Source: Agrocybe praecox (lineage: Eukaryota > Basidiomycota > Agaricomycetes > Agaricales > Agrocybaceae). From it: a stretch of DNA of 64,000 bases. Position numbers and translations under genes: made by a program. Every line of letters begins with the position of its first letter. The first letter of the stretch is position 1. Of this stretch, positions 46,319 through 55,193 are shown in pieces. The notes below the pieces were generated by a model. It did not search any database. It saw nothing but the letters and a program-made list of their open reading frames with translations, and had not been told where the DNA came from. The stretch lies in NCBI GenBank assembly GCA_964017145.1, contig OZ024848.1, forward strand, positions 2,430,501 to 2,494,500, given 5' to 3'.

Positions 46319-47419
46319 ATGTCCGACCCAGCACCTAGCGTCGATAAAAACTACCGACTCAGAGTACCATTCGACTATGACGGAGACAAGAAAACCTTCA
46401 TCGACTTCATGCAGATGGTCCAAATCTACATAACAGGGAACCCAGAATCGTTCAAAACAGACAGCTCAAAAATTCTCTTCGTTATCTCCTACCTCGCAAA
46501 AGGAAACGCCAACGCCTGGAGAAGAAGTTTCATGCTAGCCAAACAAAACGCTGCACAAAAAGCCGGAAAGACCGACATCAATCTAGGAACATGGAAAGAC
46601 TTCGACGCCGCTTTGAAAAAAGCCTTCCAGTCCGTTAACACAAAAAACGACGCCATGTATCAACTCAATCACCTAAAAATGAAAGGAAACACTACCGCCG
46701 AAGAGCACGTAGCCACATTCAAGAACCTCGTCGTCGACTCCGAAATCACCGTCTTTGATGACCTACACCAGAAATTCGAAGAAACCCTCCCAGAACATCT
46801 CCGGGAAAGAATCGACTTTCAAAAAACCCCAAACGGAATCGATGAATGGTACGACGCTGCCATCGAGGCCGACAACAAATTCCGTCGGCTCAAAGCCTCT
46901 CTCAACCGTTCCCCTGTCAATCGAAGCAAAGGGGAAATCAACGAAAACCTGCGAAAAGCACCCAACAACAGCAACAACAACAACTACGTCCCGAAAAACA
47001 AAATGTACTACTTCTCCCAAAACCAAACTCGCCGACAACCCGAAAGAGACCCCAACGCAATGGACGTAGATGTTCTCTCCACAAACGAACGCACCGCCCT
47101 CATGAAGAAAGGCGCATGCTTCAACTGCAAAGGAATCGGACACTTAGCACGAGACTGCCCCAAACCACGAGGCTCTCGCCCCTCCTACAGCAACAACTCA
47201 AACTATCGACAAGGCACTTCCAACCCCAACTATCGCGGCAACAACCCTGCCAACAAGAAACCCTCCGTCAAAGAAGTAAACTCCTTCATCCGGAACATGT
47301 CGCACGAAGAACGAGCGCAAGTCTTTTGCACCTCTTTCGGAGGACCGGAAGAAGCAGAGCAAAACACGGAAGGACCAACTTACGAAGAAGGACCAATCTA
47401 CGAAGAGCCGAGTTTTTAG
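46319..47419 (+). CDS. gag: Gag of element A
   Basis: 366 codons from the first ATG. A capsid-type helical domain (FDYDGDKKTFIDFMQMVQIY, WKDFDAALKKAFQSV) is followed by an Asn-rich linker and one CCHC zinc knuckle, CFNCKGIGHLARDC (C-x2-C-x4-H-x4-C), that binds RNA. The same frame is open upstream to the TAG at 46094, giving a possible 74-codon N-terminal extension conserved in element B. The stop TAG lies in AGTTTTTAG, where a -1 shift leads into pol. Assembles the virus-like particle. Confidence 0.93.
   Translation: MSDPAPSVDKNYRLRVPFDYDGDKKTFIDFMQMVQIYITGNPESFKTDSSKILFVISYLAKGNANAWRRSFMLAKQNAAQKAGKTDINLGTWKDFDAALKKAFQSVNTKNDAMYQLNHLKMKGNTTAEEHVATFKNLVVDSEITVFDDLHQKFEETLPEHLRERIDFQKTPNGIDEWYDAAIEADNKFRRLKASLNRSPVNRSKGEINENLRKAPNNSNNNNYVPKNKMYYFSQNQTRRQPERDPNAMDVDVLSTNERTALMKKGACFNCKGIGHLARDCPKPRGSRPSYSNNSNYRQGTSNPNYRGNNPANKKPSVKEVNSFIRNMSHEERAQVFCTSFGGPEEAEQNTEGPTYEEGPIYEEPSF
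47411..47419 (+). promoter_or_regulatory. Probable -1 frameshift site between gag and pol
   Basis: AGT TTT TAG in the gag frame. Slipping back one base on the T run gives TTT TTA and opens the pol frame (FLEREAAS). Element B keeps AGTTTTT before its own gag stop TGA (58932-58940), and its pol frame is also -1. Confidence 0.55.
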
Positions 47420-48380
47420 AAAGGGAAGCTGCCTCAACGTCAGTGACCCCCTCATTTTTTATATCACATGTACTGGTTGCACGAATAGACAAAAAATCTA
47501 TTTATATTCCTGTCTCCTTTAAGAAAACCAGTACATCAGAAACCGTTGAAGAAGAAGCACTCGCAGATACCGGAGCTTCCGGCAAATTCATAGACGAAGA
47601 ATACCGACGGAAATTAAAAATTCCGAAAATATCACTAAAAGAAGCACTTGACGTTTACAACGTGGACGGAACCTTGAACAAAAAAGGGACCATCACCCAT
47701 TACGTCAAAATCCTACTAACTATCGGCGGAAGAACCAAATGGGAAACATTCTATTGCACCGGATTAGGAAAGCAGAAGATCATCCTAGGACTACCATGGT
47801 TCCGAGAAAACAATCCGAACATTGACTGGCAGACGGGACACGTTTCCTGGAAAATCAAACCCAAAGAAATCCGAACCGCCAAAATAAAAAAGCACAAAAC
47901 GGTCAAAACCGAAGAAAAAGACACAAACGACCTCGATCTCCTGCTCCGATATATCAACGGAGAATTGCACGAGAGCGAAACAGAACCCGAATGGATCAGA
48001 GTCAAAACAACTACGTCTCAAACTCTTGCTCAGAAACACGAAGAAGTAAAAAAGGAAAGGCCAACAAGGGAAATCGTCCCGAGACAATTCCACAGATTTC
48101 TCAAAGTCTTTGACAAAGAGGCATCGAACCGATTCCCAACCTCTAAACCCTGGGACCACAAGATCGAAATGAAGGAGGGATTTGAACCAAAGTCCTTCAA
48201 AACGTACAACCTCACCCCAGGAGAAACTGAAGAATTGGATATTTTTCTAAAAGAACAACTCTCCAAAGGATACATCTGCCCGTCGAAATCCCCAATGGCT
48301 TCCCCCTTCTTTTTCGTGTCAAAAAAAGATGGAAAACTCAGACCATGCCAAGACTATAGGTACCTGAACGAATGGACCGT
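47414..48380 (+). CDS. pol: Pol of element A, N-terminal part (protease to start of reverse transcriptase)
   Basis: Opens in the -1 frame after gag. The protease holds the aspartyl motif ALADTGASGKFIDEEY. After a linker comes the start of reverse transcriptase: FFFVSKKDGKLRPCQDYRYL. The frame is cut at NEWTV by the 1748-bp insertion; beyond 48380 the translation is unrelated. The remainder resumes at 50129. Confidence 0.9.
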
Positions 48381-50128
48381 TAAGGTGCTTGCTGCGGGGT
48401 TGAGTGTGTATGTACGATTTGTACTTTGTATATACTCCGAAACAAAACCCAATCAATGTGATTAGTTCTTTCGTGGGAGGGATACGCGATACGCGTCGTT
48501 AATTATGTTTTCTCTCTAAAGATACGCTCTCTAATGCAACAGAACGTTTCCTAGGATCGAAGATCACAAGTGTTTGAGTAGCTTACACACAAAGCGAAGT
48601 TCCTCGGAAAGTGTAAACGTAGGTTTAATGTGTTTCCACAAGATGTAGTGTGTAGGTAATTCGCCACTTAGGCTGGATACTTAATCCAAAGTCTTTTAAT
48701 CACTTAGAAAGGGGACTCAATCCTAAACGGGCCACTTAGGCGTCACTTAGACTATTTGCCACTTAGGCAGGGAACTTATCCCTTGGAACGGGCCACTTAG
48801 GCGTCACTTAGACAATTTGCCACTTAGGCAGGGAACTTATCCCTAGGAACGGGCCACTTAGGCGTCACTTAGACAATTCTTGCCACTTAGGCGGGTATTA
48901 AGCTTTATGTCACTTAAGACAGAGGAAACTTTATCCCAATACGTTTATTTAGGTTCCTCGAGAACTCTACAAGTTAACTCAAGTCGCTCAACTAACGCCA
49001 AGATGCTCAAATGACACGGTAGGTAGTCTGTTCAATAAAACCAACTCTCGCGGAGATTTATTAGGTACCAAAGGTCGATCCTAGGAGTTTGCAACTCAAT
49101 GCGCGTTCCTCGAATATGGACAACTGGGTTCTAGTTTATCTGGGGTGCTACGGTAATTTACAGGCTGCTTATATACTGCTAGGTTTCGGAAAATACAGGA
49201 ATACTTGGAGCAGATCGGAAATGCTCGGAAAATACAGGAAATAATATTATTGGTTAACGCTAGGTAGCTCCACTCGATGCATAAGCAACCAGTAGGTACC
49301 ATGCGTGTTTTTGTATACCCTCGGAAGGGTTCGTATGGTTGGGCAAGTCGCTGACTCGAGCATGACGCTCCGAGGGCGCTTATTCGCATTAGCCGACGAT
49401 CATTGATCGACGTCGTAGGGTCCGAAGCATCGGAGTACCGTGGTATTGTATGGATCTACAATCCTCGGCTCCACAACTGCCGTTTAAGGTAACTGCGCAT
49501 ATCCGAGGGTCTTAAGACCATGTGTAAGCGTTCCTAGGAACTTCTCCTTTTAGGTTTATCGGCAATCTGACTCGAGCAGACGTCGGCAAGTCCTGATTGA
49601 CATTACTAGTGCTTGTCTCGTCGTTTGCATAGTGCCCACTATGTTCCTAGGGACCAGTAATGTACTTTGTTAATGCTAGGATCAGTCCTACCGCCTTGAG
49701 TTAGCGTTCCTAGGAACGTTGGCAGTAGTTTACATGTACTTTCATATGGTGGGAACTTTCCGTTTCCATATTAGGTAGATGTGGACGCATCGCGCACTGC
49801 GTAATAATAAGTGGCTATAGCGCCGTTTAAGCTTATTATCAGCAGGCTCTAGCTTACATTCCTGATGGTTGAATATTATCCTAGGAGCCTTCGATCCTGC
49901 TGCATCGCTGTTAAAGCGCTCCACGCATTTCCGAGGAACTACTATAACTAACTCTAGCATTCGTAAGGTTCGTCCTAGGGTTCGTAGAATGGTTTCCCCT
50001 AGCCAAACATGTAGCTATCCTCGCTTTGTACTTATGTAGACTTAATAATAAACGTGTTTATTATGCCGAAAATTAAGTAGGATAGATACTTGGTTAAAGT
50101 TCAGTCACAGCCGAACACCGGTCGTATC
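48381..50128. mobile_element. 1748-bp insertion inside the reverse transcriptase of element A
   Basis: Flanked by ACCGT at 48376-48380 and 50129-50133, which would be a 5-bp target duplication and restores the pol frame (W-T-V-K-N-A-Y-P). No coding capacity. It contains a 61-bp tandem repeat in three copies (48728-48896). Its ends resemble an imperfect inverted repeat (GGTGCTTG.CTGCGG near the left; GGTGTTCGGCTGTG as the complement of the right). It could be a solo LTR of another element or a non-autonomous element; I cannot decide. Confidence 0.75.
48728..48896 (+). repeat. 61-bp tandem repeat, three copies
   Basis: Units begin CGGGCCACTTAGGCGTCACT at 48728, 48789 and 48850 and contain GCCACTTAGGC twice. 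Related CACTTAGG fragments also lie just before, from 48662. Confidence 0.85.
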
Positions 50129-52753
50129 ACCGTCAAAAATGCCTACCCACTCCCCCTGATCTCCGAACTACTAGACAAACTCAAAGGCGCCAAACTGTTC
50201 ACTAAGTTTGATGTCCGATGGGGCTACAACAACGTCAGGATCAAAAAGGGAGACGAATGGAAAGCTGCATTTAAGACCAATCGAGGACTGTTCGAACCAA
50301 CCGTAATGTTCTTTGGAATGTGCAACTCTCCCGCCACGTTCCAAGCTATGATGGATCATATTTTCAAAGACATGATCTCCGAAGGATTGATCATCGTCTA
50401 CATGGATGACATCCTTATCTTGGCCAAAGACAAGAAACAACTGGACGAAACCACCCGAAGAGTTCTCCAAAGACTCCAAGAAAACGACCTATATTTGAAA
50501 CCAGAAAAATGCTCGTTCGAAAAAACAAAGATCGACTACCTGGGAATGATCATTCAAGAAGGAAGAATATCTATGGACCCGACTAAACTAAAAGGAATCC
50601 GGGACTGGCCAACCCCGAAAACCATAAAACAAGTCAGATCGTTCTTAGGATTCGGAAACTTCTACCGAAGGTTTATCAGAAGATACTCGGACATCGCCAA
50701 ACCCCTGAACAATCTCTTACAAAAAAACAACAAAGGTTTCCTCTGGAACGACGAAGCCCAGAAAGCCTTCGAAACTTTGAAACAGAAATTCACCGAAGAA
50801 CCCGTCTTAATGATGCCCGACACCTCCAAACCTTTCCAAATCGAATCAGACGCATCGAAATACGCGTCAGGAGCTGTCCTCACCCAACTGGACAACAACG
50901 GAAGCAGACACCCCTGCGCATTTATTTTGAAAACCTTCAATGAAGCCGAACGAAACTACGAAATTTACGACAGGGAACTACTTGCTATCATTCGAGCGTT
51001 ACAAGAATGGAGACACTACATCCAAGGCTCTACCTTCGAAACTACTGTTCTTTCAGACCACAAAAACCTAACCTACTTCAGAAACGCGCAGAAATTGAAC
51101 AGAAGACAAGCCAGATGGTCACTATGCCTCTCCGAATTCAACATCAAATTGATACACACCCCCGGAACCAAGATGGTACAATCTGACACCCTGTCCAGAA
51201 GACCCGACCTATGCCCAGAAGAAGATCACGACAATGAAAACAAAACCCTACTCCCAGACAATCTATTTGTCAACCTAATCGACATGGAACTACAAAACAG
51301 AATTGTGAACTCCGATAAACTCGACATTGATGCAGCCAATGCAATCAAATTCCTACTAGAAAAAGGACCAACGGAACTACACAACAAACTTGAAGACTGG
51401 ACTATCGAAGAATTTAAAGGAAAGAACTATGTCCCGAACGATCAAGCCCTCAGAAGAACAATTGTCAATAAATATCACGACACTCTCACCGCAGGACACC
51501 CAGGAGAGTTAGAAACCTTCAACGCTATCCGAAAATACTACTGGTGGCCAGGACTGCGAATGTTCGTAAAGAACTATGTAAGAGGATGCGGACCCTGTCA
51601 ACAGTTCAAAATCAACAGAAATCCCGCCAAACCAGCTTTTCAGCCCATCGAAGGAGCAAAATCAAACAGACCATTCGCCAACTGTTCCATGGACATGATT
51701 ACGGACCTACCAGAAATCGATGGATACGACTCCATTCTATCCGTTGTGGACCACGGACTTACTAAAGGGGCAATTTTCATCCCTTGCTCGAAAACCCTAA
51801 CCGAAGAACAAGCCGGGAAACTCCTACTAGAAAACCTTTACAAACGGTTCGGACTCCCCGACAGTATCATCTCCGATAGAGGACCACAGTTCGCCACTAA
51901 AGTGTTCCGAGAACTTCTGAAACAACTAGGAGTCGAATCCAAACTAACCACCGCCTATCACCCTCAAGCGGACGGAACCACCGAAAGATTCAATCAAGAA
52001 ATCGAAGCATACTTAGCCATATTCTGTTCAGCAAACCCGGAAACCTGGAAAGACGCTATCCCAACCTTAGAATTCACACACAACGACAGAAGACACTCCG
52101 ACAGACAAAGATCACCCTTTGCCCTTATGCTAGGAATTGAACCTTTAGCAATCCCGACGACTTTCGAAAACACTAAATTCCCATCCGTCGAAGAAAGACT
52201 TCAGAACCTTACCAAAGACCGAGAAGAAGCCAATGCCGCTCACGAACTAGCTCGAGCCCGAATGCTCTCCAGAAGAAAAGGCAAACCGATCACATTCAAA
52301 ACCGGACAGAAAGTCTGGCTTGATTCCAGAAACCTGAAAACCCACAACAACAAAAAGTTATCACCACGAAGAGAAGGACCATTCGAAATCATCGAAGTCA
52401 AGGGACCCCTATCATTCAAACTAGAACTCCCTAAAACATGGAAAATACACGACGTGTTCCACGCATCTCTCCTCATGCCCTATACAGAAAACGACACTTA
52501 CGGACCCAACTTCCCTGAACCACCCCCAGAACTAATCAATGAAGAAGAACACTACGAAATCGAAGCCATCCGATCACATCGGAAACAAGGCAAACCCCGA
52601 AAAGGCCAACCCCAAAAATATAAATATCTCATTAAATGGGCCGGATACTCCGTTAGCAGCAACTCGTGGGAACCCGAGGAAATGTTCGGAACAACAGGAA
52701 AGAAAATCCTGAACGTCTATCAACAACGACATCAACTCCCTATTACTCTTTGA
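50129..52753 (+). CDS. pol: Pol of element A, reverse transcriptase to chromodomain
   Basis: Continues from the insertion. Reverse transcriptase has FTKFDVRWGYNNVRI and the catalytic IVYMDDILIL. RNase H has IESDASKYASGAVL, the RELLAI block and LSDHKNLTYF. Integrase has the zinc-binding H-H-C-C segment (HPGELETFNAIRKYYWWPGL, CGPCQQF), the catalytic first Asp in NCSMDMITDLP, second Asp in ISDRGPQF and the Glu in YHPQADGTTERFNQEIEAYL. It is followed by a GPY/F module (RREGPFEIIEVKGPLSFKLE) and a C-terminal chromodomain (YLIKWAGYSVSSNSWEPEEM) ending near HQLPITL. The chromodomain marks it as a chromovirus, whose integration is steered to chromatin marks. Apart from the insertion it is open throughout. 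Confidence 0.95.
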   Translation, partial: TVKNAYPLPLISELLDKLKGAKLFTKFDVRWGYNNVRIKKGDEWKAAFKTNRGLFEPTVMFFGMCNSPATFQAMMDHIFKDMISEGLIIVYMDDILILAKDKKQLDETTRRVLQRLQENDLYLKPEKCSFEKTKIDYLGMIIQEGRISMDPTKLKGIRDWPTPKTIKQVRSFLGFGNFYRRFIRRYSDIAKPLNNLLQKNNKGFLWNDEAQKAFETLKQKFTEEPVLMMPDTSKPFQIESDASKYASGAVLTQLDNNGSRHPCAFILKTFNEAERNYEIYDRELLAIIRALQEWRHYIQGSTFETTVLSDHKNLTYFRNAQKLNRRQARWSLCLSEFNIKLIHTPGTKMVQSDTLSRRPDLCPEEDHDNENKTLLPDNLFVNLIDMELQNRIVNSDKLDIDAANAIKFLLEKGPTELHNKLEDWTIEEFKGKNYVPNDQALRRTIVNKYHDTLTAGHPGELETFNAIRKYYWWPGLRMFVKNYVRGCGPCQQFKINRNPAKPAFQPIEGAKSNRPFANCSMDMITDLPEIDGYDSILSVVDHGLTKGAIFIPCSKTLTEEQAGKLLLENLYKRFGLPDSIISDRGPQFATKVFRELLKQLGVESKLTTAYHPQADGTTERFNQEIEAYLAIFCSANPETWKDAIPTLEFTHNDRRHSDRQRSPFALMLGIEPLAIPTTFENTKFPSVEERLQNLTKDREEANAAHELARARMLSRRKGKPITFKTGQKVWLDSRNLKTHNNKKLSPRREGPFEIIEVKGPLSFKLELPKTWKIHDVFHASLLMPYTENDTYGPNFPEPPPELINEEEHYEIEAIRSHRKQGKPRKGQPQKYKYLIKWAGYSVSSNSWEPEEMFGTTGKKILNVYQQRHQLPITL

Positions 52754-52767
52754 ATCACAAAGAAAAC

Positions 52768-53304
52768 ATGCGCTTCCTCACTGTACCATGTGTTGTCCTT
52801 ACCACGTCCGGAGGAGGAATCATACCCTTCCTGAAAGGATGGGCCATGCCTATGGCATCAGGAAAACGAACCCCAGAAGTTATAATCGTCCAACAGCAGC
52901 TCTGGAACATCTCTCCTTCCGACGAACATCTGGAAGACACGTTGTTTTATCAGAAACCGCAGCAAGAAGAAGACGAAACAAGTAGCACTGACTCCTTGAT
53001 ACCCCTTATTGACGAAGAAGAAGAAAAAGCCAGACCTCTTCTTGACTGGCAGTACGCAAAAGAAACCGATCCCTTCCCATACGAACCCATGACTTTCGCA
53101 ATAAACCCCAAAATACCTCCTTCCATGCCTCCCCCCAAACACAAGACGAAACGACACACCAGAAAGAAATTCACGCCGACTCTTGAAACCATCCCAGAAA
53201 GCTACTTAAAGAGATCGACCACCTTGACAAAATCCCAGAACCGAAAACCATACGCTTCCATCGAACCATTTCTATACCCATCCACCGAACAACTCTTACT
53301 CTGA
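52768..53304 (+). CDS. Extra ORF downstream of pol in element A (first)
   Basis: 178 codons from MRFLTVPCVVLTTSGGG; the frame is open from 52666, overlapping the end of pol by about 88 bp in the -1 frame. The product has a hydrophobic start, then an acidic stretch (DEEEEKARPLLDWQYAKETD) and a basic Pro-rich part (PPKHKTKRHTRKKF). No domain recognised. Ty3/gypsy elements usually have nothing after integrase, so it is either an env-position accessory gene or an acquired frame. Confidence 0.6.
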   Translation: MRFLTVPCVVLTTSGGGIIPFLKGWAMPMASGKRTPEVIIVQQQLWNISPSDEHLEDTLFYQKPQQEEDETSSTDSLIPLIDEEEEKARPLLDWQYAKETDPFPYEPMTFAINPKIPPSMPPPKHKTKRHTRKKFTPTLETIPESYLKRSTTLTKSQNRKPYASIEPFLYPSTEQLLL

Positions 53305-53311
53305 ACGAACA

Positions 53312-54478
53312 ATGGCCCAATACCAAGCAAACTACCCCTTCTGCATCACCTACTCCGAATTCCACCACTCCTCTCAAAGCTTCATCGACCGACAAGCCCT
53401 TTTTGACATCGTTGCCCCTCATGACCAATATCGAGACTCCCTTTCCACCCTCCTCGACATCGAGAACGAAATACATCAGCAAGAAAAGAACCTCGAAGAC
53501 CTCCGACGACTCTCTGCCACCAGACTAGACGCCCTCTGTTGGGAAGGACTGGGGACGCTTACTCAGAACTTCTGGGAAGAATGACGAACCTATTTCATGA
53601 ATCAACATCGACCCATCCCAGCTCTTCTCCCTTCTCCCTATCCGCTAGGCCACGAAACGAACCCGATCACCTTCCCAGCAACCAGAGCAAATTCTCCCAC
53701 TCCCGATCCAAACCCCACTGAACCCCAAGAACAACCTTTCGTCACCACCAACGAACAAAGAGAAGAACTTGGCATGGGATCCGAAACGAATCATCAAATT
53801 GATACCCCTTACCCTCGACAACTATCACCAGAACCCTCTCCCTCTCCAGAATCTTCAGGACCCATCCAATCTGGTCGAAACTCACTACCATTCACCGCTC
53901 AAGACGTTCTAATCGAACTTGCACAAGATAACCACACTGACTCCCCTCCTGCTCTCACCAACGAATTACGGGGACCGGTCATTACCGAAGGAATACTACG
54001 ACACACCTTCCCCGACAATGAAAGACTCGTTGACGCTTTACTAAGACGACAAACACAAACGCCCGAACCACCTACCGAAACAGAAAGAGACACTGCGGCT
54101 CTCAGACGACTAGCCCGCCGACAACTCGACTTTTTCAACAGACGAACTCCTGTCGCCGATCGGATTACACCCCGACAATTCCTCCAAGACATGTTCGGCG
54201 ACTTGGGAAACATCCGACTCACTATCGACCCCACTAAAGTACATATCGAACCCGAACAGAACCTACGTCCTCTCGACCAACCCCTTCGTCGAAGCCCAAG
54301 AATTGCTCGATGACTTCCCATTCCACCACAACCTCGACAAAACACCCCCATCGCCCCCAGAAGACGATCCTATGAAACGAACCGACCACGACGACCGGAC
54401 AGTCAACACGGCAACCCATCCTGTTACCGATGTGACCGAGTAGGACATCTCGCCAGGAACTGCCCTGACCGTTTCTAA
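53312..54478 (+). CDS. Extra ORF of element A, ending in a second CCHC knuckle
   Basis: One reading frame interrupted by two TGA codons (53582-53584 and 54311-54313). It starts MAQYQANYPFCITYSEF and has an acidic helical block (IENEIHQQEKNLEDLRRL). It then runs through a Pro-rich region and an Arg-rich block (RRLARRQLDFFNRRTPVADR). After the second TGA it continues to CYRCDRVGHLARNC (C-x2-C-x4-H-x4-C), ending DRF at TAA 54476-54478. The knuckle resembles, but does not repeat, the Gag knuckle. All three parts share a frame and the breaks are both TGA, so an ancestor probably had a single long protein. Function unknown; the knuckle suggests nucleic-acid binding. Confidence 0.55.
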
Positions 54479-54502
54479 TCAGAATCTGGAATATTCGATC
54501 TA

Positions 54503-54511
54503 GAACGGGGG
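54503..54511 (+). promoter_or_regulatory. Polypurine-like tract
   Basis: GAACGGGGG lies just before the 3' LTR (TAA then TGTTACG); expected position of the plus-strand primer. Short and not purely purine. Confidence 0.5.
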
Positions 54512-54514
54512 TAA

Positions 54515-54841
54515 TGTTACGAACACGCACGCCTGACTCTTTTTTCATCTCTGATACACGTTTCGTTCATACTGCGGACTGCGGACTACTGCACAGTCCT
54601 TGTACTCTGTTTCATCGCCTCATTGTTACCGTTCGTAGGCCACACCTAGAAGGTGCTGCATTCATATGAACCCTACTATAAATACCACGTCAAATACTCT
54701 CTAGTTCTGTATCTAGTTCTTGAGAATACAGTTCGTTTATCTCTATAAACATCGAACCATTTGAAAGCCTACGACTTCAGAACTTCTTCGGCGTATCGCT
54801 TTAAACAGCAACACGCATACGAAACGTTCTTAGTTGTAACA
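54515..54841 (+). repeat. 3' LTR of element A
   Basis: 327 bp, identical to the 5' LTR apart from one C-to-T change at 54835 in a CpG. Followed by the CCTTT target duplicate at 54842-54846. Confidence 0.95.
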
Positions 54842-55148
54842 CCTTTTTCTCTCTTCTTTACCTCAATACACGCCTCATTGATACCATGCGGATACCTTGT
54901 TACTTCATTCAATGCCTCACTGATACCTTGCTGATACCAAACTGATAACGCACCTAGAAGGTGCTCACTCCTCGTGCCTGCTCATTATAAATACCATGTC
55001 GAATACCAACTGTAAACTCCATCTAGTTCTAAAGAATACAGTTCATTTATACTTATAAACAAAGAACGTCTTTAGCCTACAACTTCAGAACTTCTTCAGC
55101 GTATTACTTTGATAGCAATATGCATATGAAATGTTCTTTGTCATAACA
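54842..55148 (+). repeat. Right part of the 5' LTR of element B
   Basis: Continues B's LTR after the insertion. It contains TATAAA at 54986-54991 and the fold-back donor ATCTAGTTCT at 55021-55030, and ends CATAACA at 55148. Many blocks align with element A's LTR (ACCTAGAAGGTGCT, GAATACAGTTC, CTTCAGAACTTCTTC). Confidence 0.85.
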
Positions 55149-55149
55149 A

Positions 55150-55160
55150 AAGAACTAGAT
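55150..55160 (+). promoter_or_regulatory. Primer-binding site of element B
   Basis: AAGAACTAGAT at the same offset from the LTR as in element A. Its last ten bases complement ATCTAGTTCT inside B's LTR. Confidence 0.6.
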
Positions 55161-55193
55161 ATTACTATACCTCTCTACCAAACTTGATCGTAG

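Larger units (their letters stand above)
45726..54841 (+). mobile_element. Complete Ty3/gypsy chromovirus-type element A
   Basis: Full-length 9116-bp element: 327-bp LTRs at 45726-46052 and 54515-54841 that differ at one base, flanked by CCTTT target duplications (45721-45725 and 54842-54846). Order: LTR, primer-binding site, gag, pol (protease, reverse transcriptase, RNase H, integrase, chromodomain), extra 3' frames, purine-rich tract, LTR. Reverse transcriptase is split by a 1748-bp insertion, so the copy cannot be autonomous now. The near-identity of the LTRs implies recent arrival. It sits inside the LTR of element B. Confidence 0.95.

Noticed and set aside
46763..47492. Minus-strand frames across gag and pol of element A
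   Set aside because: Mirror images of the coding strand with Phe/Val/Gly bias, as expected opposite an Asn/Lys-rich gene.
48381..50128. Calling the insertion a solo LTR
   Set aside because: The ends do not read TG...CA next to the candidate duplication, so the class was left open.
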